This document shows positions 37,057 to 43,997 of a DNA stretch of 64,000 nucleotides, piece after piece. The notes beneath the pieces are model-generated. The model was not told where the DNA came from and did no database searches. It saw only the letters and a program-made list of their open reading frames with translations. How positions within the stretch are numbered: the first letter of the stretch is position 1; each line of letters starts with the position of its first letter. This DNA is from Pseudomonadota bacterium (lineage in GTDB: Bacteria > Pseudomonadota > Gammaproteobacteria > Steroidobacterales > Steroidobacteraceae). The DNA is taken from the NCBI GenBank assembly GCA_018241525.1, contig JAFEDR010000012.1, positions 62,001-126,000 of the forward strand, read 5' to 3'. The translations under genes and the position numbers were made by a program.

Positions 37057-39105
37057 ATGCCGAGCCAGCTTCAGAACCTGTGCAACGTCGCGCTCGTCGG
37101 CCATGCCGGCGCGGGCAAGACCACCCTCGCCGAGGCGCTGCTGCACGCCGCCGGAGCGATCCGCACCAAGGGCAGCGTCGCGCGCGGCACCACGGTGTGC
37201 GACTACGACCCGCTCGAGCGCCGCCAGCAGCACTCGCTGGACGCGGCCCTGTGCGGCTTCGAGACCCACGGCCGGCGCGTGACCCTGCTCGACACGCCGG
37301 GGCTGCCCGATTTCGTCGGTCGCAGCGTCAGCGTGCTCGCCGCCGTCGAGTCCGCGCTGGTCGTCGTCAACGCCAGCACCGGGATCGAGCCGATGACCTC
37401 GCGGATGATGCAGGAGGCCCGCGAGCGCGGCCTGTGCCGCCTCGTCGTGGTCAATCGCATCGATGCGCGCGAGGCGAAGCCCGAGGCGGTGCTCGCGCAG
37501 CTGCGCGAGACCTTCGGCCGCGAGTGCCTGCCCCTCAACCTGCCGGCGGACGGTGGCCGGGCGGTCGTCGACTGCTACTTCCAGAGCTCCGGGCGCGCCA
37601 CCGACTTCGGCTCGGTCGCCGCGGCCCACGAGGCGATCGTCGACCAGGTGGTCGAGGTCGACGAGGCGCTGATGACCCGCCATCTCGAGCAGGCAGGCTC
37701 GGTGACCCTCGAGCAGCTGCACGACGCGTTCGAGCAGGCGCTGCGCGAGGGCCACCTGATCCCGGTGTGCTTCGTCTCGGCCGAGACCGGTGCCGGCGTC
37801 GCCGAACTGCTGCGCGTGCTGACCGAGCTCGCGCCGAGCCCCCTCGAGGGCAACCCGCCGGCCTTCCTGGTCGGCGAGGGCGAGGCGGCGGCGCCCTACA
37901 CGGTGGTCCCGGATCCCGCGCGGCACGTCGTCGCGCACGTCTTCAAGGTCACCATCGACCCGTACGTCGGCAAGATCGGCGTGTTCCGCGTGCACCAGGG
38001 AACGCTGCGTCCCGGGCACCCGCTGTACGTCGGCGATGCGCGCAAGCCGGTCCGCGTCGCGCAGCTGTTCCGCCTGCAGGGCAAGGAGCAGCTGCCGCTG
38101 CCGGTCGCCGGGCCCGGCGAGCTGTGCGCGATCGCCAAGGTCGACGAGCTGCACTTCGACGCGGTGCTGCACGACTCGCACGACGAGGACCACCTGCACC
38201 TGCGGTCGGTGCGCTTCCCGCCGGCGATGCTGGGCGTCGCGATCGAGCCGGAGAAGCGCGGCGACGAGCAGCGCCTCGCCGACACGCTGCACAAGCTGGT
38301 CGACGAGGACCCGTGCGTGCGCGTCGAGCACCACGCGGCGCTGAACGAGACCGTGCTGTACGGCATGGGCGAGCTGCACGTGCGGCTGCTGCTCGAGCGC
38401 ATGACGGAGCGCTTCGGCGTGCAGGTGCGCACGCATCCGCCGCGCGTGCCGTACCGCGAGACGGTCACGCGCCCGGCCGAGTCGCTGTACCGCCACAAGA
38501 AGCAGACCGGCGGCGCCGGCCAGTTCGGCGAGGTGAAGCTGCGCGTCGAGCCGCTGCCGCGCGGCGAGGGCTTCGAGTTCGTCGACGCGGTGGTCGGCGG
38601 CGCCATCCCCGGCCAGTTCATCCCGGCGGTCGAGAAGGGCGTGCGCCAGGTGCTGGCGGAGGGCGTGGTCGCGGGCTTCCACCTCGAGGACCTGCGGGTC
38701 ACCGTGCTCGACGGCAAGCACCACCCGGTCGACTCCAAGGAAGTCGCCTTCGTGACGGCCGCGCGCCACGCCTTCATCGAGGCGGCGGCGCAGGCGGCGC
38801 CGGTCGTGCTCGAGCCGATCGTGCGCGCCGAGATCACGGTGCCGGCGGACGCCGTCGGCGACGTCGCCGCCGACCTCGCGACACGCCGCGGACGCGTGAC
38901 CGGCCAGGCCACGCTGCCGGGCGGGCGGCTCGCGGTCGCGGCGCTCGTGCCGCTCGCGGAGCTGACCGACTACCCGGTGCGGCTCAAGTCGCTGACCGCC
39001 GGCGAGGGGGCGTACACGCTCGACCTGAGCCACTACGAGACGGTGCCGCCGCGCCGCCAGCAGGAACTGTCGGGGGCCTGGCAGCGGCATCCGCACTCCG
39101 CCTGA
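37057..39105 (+). CDS. Elongation factor G-like GTPase (EF-G paralogue)
   Basis: A 682-residue translational GTPase. G1 GHAGAGKTT, G3 DTPGLPDF and the domain-IV region (RETVTRPAESLYRHKKQTGGAGQFGEV, then FIPAVEKGVRQVLAEGV) identify it as EF-G-like. G4 reads NRID rather than NKxD, and the switch I segment is short, as in the FusA2-type paralogues, whose roles (recycling, stress or none assigned) vary. It lacks str-operon neighbours (rpsL, rpsG, tuf). GGTGGAGG precedes the ATG at 37057, so the longer frame from 36907 is rejected. It is divergent from potD with a 258-base gap that holds a weak TTCCAC-N16-TATGCT promoter candidate near 36936-36963. Confidence 0.85.
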   Translation: MPSQLQNLCNVALVGHAGAGKTTLAEALLHAAGAIRTKGSVARGTTVCDYDPLERRQQHSLDAALCGFETHGRRVTLLDTPGLPDFVGRSVSVLAAVESALVVVNASTGIEPMTSRMMQEARERGLCRLVVVNRIDAREAKPEAVLAQLRETFGRECLPLNLPADGGRAVVDCYFQSSGRATDFGSVAAAHEAIVDQVVEVDEALMTRHLEQAGSVTLEQLHDAFEQALREGHLIPVCFVSAETGAGVAELLRVLTELAPSPLEGNPPAFLVGEGEAAAPYTVVPDPARHVVAHVFKVTIDPYVGKIGVFRVHQGTLRPGHPLYVGDARKPVRVAQLFRLQGKEQLPLPVAGPGELCAIAKVDELHFDAVLHDSHDEDHLHLRSVRFPPAMLGVAIEPEKRGDEQRLADTLHKLVDEDPCVRVEHHAALNETVLYGMGELHVRLLLERMTERFGVQVRTHPPRVPYRETVTRPAESLYRHKKQTGGAGQFGEVKLRVEPLPRGEGFEFVDAVVGGAIPGQFIPAVEKGVRQVLAEGVVAGFHLEDLRVTVLDGKHHPVDSKEVAFVTAARHAFIEAAAQAAPVVLEPIVRAEITVPADAVGDVAADLATRRGRVTGQATLPGGRLAVAALVPLAELTDYPVRLKSLTAGEGAYTLDLSHYETVPPRRQQELSGAWQRHPHSA

Positions 39106-39139
39106 CGCGGCCGGCCGCGCGGCGCGCTACCATCGGGCC

Positions 39140-39313
39140 ATGCGAATCGCGCGACCGCTGCTGCTGATCTCGACGCCGATCGGCGTCTTCGCGGGGCTGC
39201 GCGAGGCGTGGCGCTTCCACTGGTGGCTGGCGGTGCTGATGGCGGCGCTGCTCGCCGTGATCGCCGCGTTCCTCGGCTACACGCTGCGCCGGATCCGCCG
39301 CGAGTCAGGCTGA
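39140..39313 (+). CDS. 57-residue membrane protein
   Basis: A short ORF encoding one strong membrane segment (residues about 29-47: WLAVLMAALLAVIAAFLG) between an N-terminal hydrophobic/amphipathic part (PLLLISTPIGVFAGLREAWRFH) and a basic tail (RRIRRESG). Similar small proteins occur after other genes in related bacteria, function unknown. It starts 34 bases after the EF-G-like gene on the same strand and its end overlaps the convergent dienelactone hydrolase gene by 9 bases. No strong ribosome site is seen; translation may be coupled to the gene before it. Confidence 0.65.
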   Translation: MRIARPLLLISTPIGVFAGLREAWRFHWWLAVLMAALLAVIAAFLGYTLRRIRRESG

Positions 39314-40189
39314 GGGCGCGGCACCGTGCGCGGCGAGCCAGGCCAGCGCCCGCTGCCAGCCGTCGCGGGCCGCGTCCTCGCGGTAGCTCGGCCGGTAGTC
39401 GGCGTGGAACGCGTGCGGCGCCTCGGGGTAGACCACGATCTCCGACCCTGAACGCCCGGCCGCGAGCGCGGCCCGCATGCGCTCGACGTCGGCGAGCGGG
39501 ATGCCCGCGTCCTTGCCGCCGTAGAGGCCGAGCACCGGGACCGTGAGCCGCGGCGCGAGCTCGAGCGGCTGCACCGGCTGCAGGCCATTGGTGTCGCCGG
39601 CGAGCCGGCCGTACCAGGCGATCGCGGCCTTGAGGTGCGGGCGGTGCACGGCGTAGAGCCAGGAGATGCGACCGCCCCAGCAGAAGCCGGTAACTGCGCT
39701 GCGCGCGACGTCGGCCTCCTGGCCGCCGGCCGCCCAGGCGAGTGTGGCGTCGAGGTCGTCCAATACCTGCGCATCCGGCACCTTGGAGACGACCCGGGCG
39801 ATGATCTCGCCGATGTCGGCCAGGTTCGCGACCTCGCCCTGGCGGAAATAGAGCTCCGGGGCGATCGCACAGTAGCCGGCGTGCGCGAAGCGACGGCAGA
39901 CGTCGCGGATGTGCTCGTGGACGCCGAAGATCTCCTGCACGACGAGGATGCAGGGCGCGGGGTGGGCCAGCGCCGCCGGCCGCGCGCGGTAGGCGGGCAG
40001 CTCGCGGTCGTCGCGGGTCGGTATGTGCACTTCGCCCGCGACGAGGCCGGTGTCCGGCGTCGTGATGGTCGCCGCGCCGACCGGGCGCGCGGCGAGCGCG
40101 AAGCCCGCGGCGAGCGCACCGGCCAGCACCTCGCGCCGCGTCGCGGCACTCGCCGGCCGCAGGCTCGCGAGCTCGGGGTTCGGGTCCAT
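39305..40189 (-). CDS. Dienelactone hydrolase family protein, Tat-exported
   Basis: A 294-residue alpha/beta hydrolase. A twin-arginine-like signal (ATRREVLAGALAAGFALAARPVGAA, about 16-40) suggests export. The mature part matches dienelactone hydrolases: VVQEIFGVHEHIRD, the nucleophile Cys170 in GFCWGGR, Asp227 in GGKDAGIP and His259 in APHAFHADYR. The family hydrolyses dienelactones or similar esters; physiological substrate unknown. The start 40189 is the one that gives a full Tat signal. Confidence 0.88.
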   Translation of the reverse strand: MDPNPELASLRPASAATRREVLAGALAAGFALAARPVGAATITTPDTGLVAGEVHIPTRDDRELPAYRARPAALAHPAPCILVVQEIFGVHEHIRDVCRRFAHAGYCAIAPELYFRQGEVANLADIGEIIARVVSKVPDAQVLDDLDATLAWAAGGQEADVARSAVTGFCWGGRISWLYAVHRPHLKAAIAWYGRLAGDTNGLQPVQPLELAPRLTVPVLGLYGGKDAGIPLADVERMRAALAAGRSGSEIVVYPEAPHAFHADYRPSYREDAARDGWQRALAWLAAHGAAPSA

Positions 40190-40242
40190 CGCGTGAGCTT
40201 AGCCGAGGCGCGGCGCGCGTGGCTGAAGGCGCGCGGGTCCGC

Positions 40243-40692
40243 TCAGGGGCGGGTCGCCGGCGCCGGCGCCGGCACTGGCGTCAGCGGCTGGGCGGGATAG
40301 GGGTCGCCGACCGCGTTCAGCCGCTCGACGAAGTACGGGGTCTCGCCGAAGCAGCTGGTCGGCACGCCGCGGTGCTCGGCGTAGCGCAGCTGCACCCGCT
40401 GGCCGACCGCGGCCGCGAGCTGCTGCGCGACCGCCTCGTCGCGGACGCTGAAGTTCCAGATCGTCGGCTGCACGCCGGCGACCACATAGAGCGCGAGCTC
40501 GCCCTCGTAGGTCTTGCAGAGCCAGCCCTTGCGGGAGAACTTCTGCAGGAGCCCCGCCCGCTCGCCCTGCGAGTACGTGATGTGCAGCGCGAGCCAGGCC
40601 CAGGACGCGGCGCCGATCGCGAGCGCCGCGAGCAGGATCCACAGTGCCCGCCGCAGCCGACCCCCCAGCGTGCTCCACGCCGCGGCGGCCAT
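40243..40692 (-). CDS. Conserved single-span protein
   Basis: A 149-residue protein with an N-terminal membrane segment (about 16-37) and a periplasmic domain, including ERAGLLQKFSRKGWLCKTYEGELALYVVAG and YAEHRGVPTSCFGETPYFV, segments conserved in a family of unknown function in Gammaproteobacteria. Two cysteines could form a disulfide. The C-terminus is Pro/Ala-rich. It follows the cupin gene by 2 bases on the same strand and is likely co-transcribed. Confidence 0.7.
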   Translation of the reverse strand: MAAAAWSTLGGRLRRALWILLAALAIGAASWAWLALHITYSQGERAGLLQKFSRKGWLCKTYEGELALYVVAGVQPTIWNFSVRDEAVAQQLAAAVGQRVQLRYAEHRGVPTSCFGETPYFVERLNAVGDPYPAQPLTPVPAPAPATRP

Positions 40693-40694
40693 GG

Positions 40695-41081
40695 CTAGAG
40701 GATCTCCTCGCGGACCGCGTCCGGCTGCGCCGGATCGTGCAGCTCGCTGTTGAAGCCGACCAGCAGCATCGGTCCCGGGCCGGGATTGCGGTAGGCGTGC
40801 GTGACGCCGGGCGGCACCGTGAAGCGCCAGGTGGCGCCGGCCGGCACCAGCACATCGCGCACCACGCCGTCCTCCTTGAGGCGCACCTGGGCGGGGCCGG
40901 TGACCACGGTGACCTCGGTGCCGACCACGTGGCGGTGGTTGCCGCGCACCGCGCCCGGCTCGGTCAGCACCACGTGCACGTTGCGCGAGCCGGCGAGTGC
41001 CGGTGCGTCGACGGGCTCGAACACGGCACCGCGCGCGTCGCGGTGCATCGTCACGGGCTCGATCAGCGTCTTCTCGGCCAT
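40695..41081 (-). CDS. Cupin-domain protein
   Basis: A 128-residue single cupin. Motif 1 is GNHRHVVGTEVTVVTG and motif 2 is PPGVTHAYRNPGPGP, keeping His/Glu/His metal ligands. Layout and N-terminal REPVTMHRDARGAVF-type beginning (here EPVTMHRDARGAVFEPV) recall the C-terminal cupin of capsule sugar enzymes such as FnlC/Cap5F. No sugar genes lie nearby, so function remains open (isomerase, epimerase or binding protein). Confidence 0.8.
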   Translation of the reverse strand: MAEKTLIEPVTMHRDARGAVFEPVDAPALAGSRNVHVVLTEPGAVRGNHRHVVGTEVTVVTGPAQVRLKEDGVVRDVLVPAGATWRFTVPPGVTHAYRNPGPGPMLLVGFNSELHDPAQPDAVREEIL

Positions 41082-41152
41082 GGAGGCGATCCCTCGCCGC
41101 GCGCCGCGGCGAACGGCGCGCAGGATAGCAAGCCGTGCCGCAGGCCGCGCGA

Positions 41153-43348
41153 TCAGCGGCGGTCGTGCGGGTCGGGCTTGCCGCGCGGCTCGCCGCGCGC
41201 CTCGTTGCGCACCTCGTTGCGCACCTCGTTGCGCGGCGGCGGCGGCGGCGGCGGCCGGGATTCATGCGGCGGCGCGGGCGGTGGGCGGAACTCCTGCGCC
41301 GGTCGCGCCTCCGGCGCGGGGCGCGGGGCGGGCGCCGGCCGGTATTCGGGCGCGGGACGCGCCTCCGGGGGCGGCCGGGGCGCGGGCGCCGGACGGTATT
41401 CGGGCGCGGGACGCGCCTCCGGGGCCGGCCGGGGCGCGGGCGCCGCGCGCGATTCCGCCGGCGGACGGGACTCCGGCGCGGGCCGCGACGGCGCACGGTA
41501 CTCGGGCGCACTGCGCGACTCGGCCGGCGGGCGGTAGTCGGGTACCGCGCGCGGCGCCGGCCGCGACTCGGGCGGCGGTCGCGATTCGGCGGCAGGGCGG
41601 TCGTCGCGGCCGCGGACGGCCGGCGGCGGCAGGCGATCCGCGGGCCGCTGCGCGCTCGGCGGGCGGTCGTCGGCCGCGCGCGATGCCGGCACCGGCCGCG
41701 GCGCGACCGGTGTCGTGCCCGGTCGCGCGCGCTCGCCGCGCACGGCGGGCGGCGCGCTCGGCCCGACGCGGATCACGTCCGGGCGGTTCGCCGGGGCTTC
41801 GTGGCGCGTGCCGCGGTCGGTCGCGAGCCCGCGCATCATCACCGGGCGGCCGCCGTTCGCGACGATCGCGCTGCGCTGGGCCTCGAACGACGGCGGCGGC
41901 GGCGGCGGCGCGGTGCGGGCGACGACCGGGCGGTTCAGCAGCTCGGTCGGCGCGCGCGGCGCCGCCACCGGCCGGCCGAGGCTCTGCGCGGCCGGCGCGA
42001 TCGCCGGCGCGGAGCCGCGCAGCTCGGCGCGCTCGAGCGCGCCCTTCGGCAGCTGCGCGAAGTGCGAGCCGACCGGCTTGGCGCCGGTGAAGGTGGCGCG
42101 ATCGGTCGCGGTGACCGCGCCGGCGACGCCGGCGTTCGACCAGCGGCGCTCATCGGGGCCGCGGTCGTTGCGCTCGGTGCGCACGCCGTTGACGATGGTC
42201 GTGTTGTTCACGATGTAGTTGTTCACCACCGTCGTGTTGACGTGGATGTTGGTGACGTTCACGTTGCGCACGTAGCCGTCGCTGACGCGGTAGCCCGGTA
42301 CGTACACCTCGTTCCAGCCGAGCGGGAACCAGCCGACCGGCGGGCCGCCGAGGCTGATCCCGACGCCCCAGTGCGCCCCGCCGACCCAGCCGACCAGCGC
42401 CGGCGCGTACACGGGCGCCACGCGGCGCGGGCCCGGCGCCCAGCACCAGTGGCCGCCGAAGTACAGCCAGCGGCCGTAGTGGAACGGCGCGAAGCCCCAC
42501 GGCGCGTCGTCGATCCACGTCCAGCCCCACGGGGCGACCCAGCCCCAGTGACCGTAGCGGTACGGCGCCCAGCCCACCGCCACCGCCGGCACCCACACCG
42601 GGCCGTACTCGTCGACGGTCTGCCAGCGGCCGTTGTCATCGAGGTCCTCGTAGCCGACCATCTCGCGCGACACGTAGCGGGTCGCGCTCGCACGGTCCTC
42701 GCGGCGGTCGCGCTCCGCGACCCACTGGTCGAAGGCATCGCCGGCCGGCAGCGAGCCGAGCTGTGCGTCGCCGACGTCGCCGGCGGCGTATTCGGCGCGC
42801 TGGCCCGCCTCGACGGTGGTCTCGTGGCCCTGGTCGGTCACCGCCGCCTGGCCGCGGGCCACCGAGACGCTGAGCGCGCCGCTCGACTCGTCGACCTCGA
42901 CGCGGTAGTCGCCCGGCCGCAGCACCGACACCGACGCGGTCGGCGTCGCGATCTCGAAGGTCTGCTCGGGGCCGAGCGCGCGCACCCGGGCCTCCAGCGT
43001 GCCGGCGCTGAGCTTGAGCTGCACCGTGCGGTCATCGACGTTCAGGATCCCGAGCCCGGTCTCGCCGCCGAGGCGCACCGCGCTCGAGCCGACGTGGATC
43101 TCGACCCGCGACTCGCGGTCCGACCAGACCTTGTCGCCGTTCGTCAGCGGCCGGTTGGCGACGTCGGAGACCCAGCTGTCGGCGCCGGCGGGCTGCATCG
43201 AGACCTCGCCGAGCGCGAGGTTGACGCGCGCGACGCGGCCGGGCGGGTCGACCGCGTCGTCGGCGCGGGCGGCGAGTGCTCCGAGGGCGAGCAGCAGCGC
43301 GAGCGGCGCGAGGCGCGCAGCCAGGGATCTCGGCATCGTCGTCTTCAT
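41153..43348 (-). CDS. FecR-domain/DUF6600 envelope protein with proline-rich repeats
   Basis: A 731-residue exported protein. After a signal peptide (1-29) comes a FecR-type domain (about 35-180: GEVSMQPAG, GDKVWSDRESRVEI, GDYRVEVDESSGALSVSVARGQAAV), then a Trp/Tyr/Gly-rich DUF6600 module (VPAVAVGWAPYRYGHWGW; DDAPWGFAPFHYGRW), an Asn/Val-rich stretch, and a long Pro/Arg/Ala/Glu tail with an 18-residue tandem unit and polyproline runs. Such proteins probably stand in the periplasm or at the envelope; role unknown. The FecR domain here lacks an associated sigma factor or sensor. GGGAG precedes the ATG. The low-complexity tail will need elongation factor P. Confidence 0.82.
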   Translation of the reverse strand: MKTTMPRSLAARLAPLALLLALGALAARADDAVDPPGRVARVNLALGEVSMQPAGADSWVSDVANRPLTNGDKVWSDRESRVEIHVGSSAVRLGGETGLGILNVDDRTVQLKLSAGTLEARVRALGPEQTFEIATPTASVSVLRPGDYRVEVDESSGALSVSVARGQAAVTDQGHETTVEAGQRAEYAAGDVGDAQLGSLPAGDAFDQWVAERDRREDRASATRYVSREMVGYEDLDDNGRWQTVDEYGPVWVPAVAVGWAPYRYGHWGWVAPWGWTWIDDAPWGFAPFHYGRWLYFGGHWCWAPGPRRVAPVYAPALVGWVGGAHWGVGISLGGPPVGWFPLGWNEVYVPGYRVSDGYVRNVNVTNIHVNTTVVNNYIVNNTTIVNGVRTERNDRGPDERRWSNAGVAGAVTATDRATFTGAKPVGSHFAQLPKGALERAELRGSAPAIAPAAQSLGRPVAAPRAPTELLNRPVVARTAPPPPPPSFEAQRSAIVANGGRPVMMRGLATDRGTRHEAPANRPDVIRVGPSAPPAVRGERARPGTTPVAPRPVPASRAADDRPPSAQRPADRLPPPAVRGRDDRPAAESRPPPESRPAPRAVPDYRPPAESRSAPEYRAPSRPAPESRPPAESRAAPAPRPAPEARPAPEYRPAPAPRPPPEARPAPEYRPAPAPRPAPEARPAQEFRPPPAPPHESRPPPPPPPRNEVRNEVRNEARGEPRGKPDPHDRR
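41287..41450. repeat. 54-bp tandem repeat within the DUF6600 gene
   Basis: GGTATTCGGGCGCGGG starts at 41341 and again at 41395, giving a 54-bp period (18 residues) over about three copies, each coding PAPEYRPAPAPRP-type units on the minus strand. Copy number could vary by slippage. Confidence 0.75.
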
Positions 43349-43507
43349 GGTCGCTCCCGTGCGGCGCCCGGTGGGACGCCCCGTATCCTTAGTAACGTCC
43401 CGGCGGGCCGTTGGCGTAAACGTTGAGGGAAATTAACCTTGGTGTCATCAGGGCTTTGGGAACCGCGGGCCGCGCCGGCCGGACGGGACCGGGCCCGGGG
43501 AGGAGCG

Positions 43508-43993
43508 ATGGCAGGGTCGGTATTCACGTTTGGCGAGGTGGCGCTGCGGCTCGTGCTGGCGCTGATCTGCGGCGGCCTGATCGGCCTCAACCGCGACCTG
43601 CACCACAAGGGCGCGGGCATGCGTACCTTCGGCCTCGTCGCGCTCGCCACCGCAGGCGTGACGGTCGGCACGCTCGAGCTGCCGGGCACCGACCCGGACA
43701 ACATCGGCCGCGTGCTGCAGGGTGTGTTTGCCGGCATCGGCTTTCTCGGCGCCGGCGTGATCGTGCGGCGCGTCGCGAGCGGCCGCGTCACGGGCCTGAC
43801 CACGGCCGCGGCGATCTGGTTCGTCGCCGGCCTCGCGGTACTGTGCGGGCTCGGCAACTACCCGCTGGTGGCGCTGCTGCTCGGGCTCGCGATTGCGCTG
43901 CTGGTCGGCGGCCGCTCGGTCGAGCGGCTCGCGGAGCGGCTGTTCGGGCGCCTCGAGGACGAGGATCGCGGCGCGGGGCCGCCCGGCCACTGA
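43508..43993 (+). CDS. MgtC/SapB family membrane protein
   Basis: A 161-residue inner-membrane protein with four spans. GLIGLNRDLHHKGAGMRTF, the GIGFLGAGVIVR segment and GLTTAAAIWFVAGLAVLCGLG are the MgtC/SapB N-domain signatures. It lacks the C-terminal regulatory domain of the virulence factor MgtC, so it is the short, widespread form with an unknown, perhaps magnesium- or membrane-potential-related, role. ATG 43508 has GGGGAGGAG immediately upstream; a longer frame from 43439 is less likely. Confidence 0.85.
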   Translation: MAGSVFTFGEVALRLVLALICGGLIGLNRDLHHKGAGMRTFGLVALATAGVTVGTLELPGTDPDNIGRVLQGVFAGIGFLGAGVIVRRVASGRVTGLTTAAAIWFVAGLAVLCGLGNYPLVALLLGLAIALLVGGRSVERLAERLFGRLEDEDRGAGPPGH

Positions 43994-43997
43994 ACGG

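Noticed and set aside
41160..41930. Repeats resembling a CRISPR array
   Set aside because: The repeats are contiguous 54-bp coding units and GGC/CGG runs inside the DUF6600 gene, without unique spacers.
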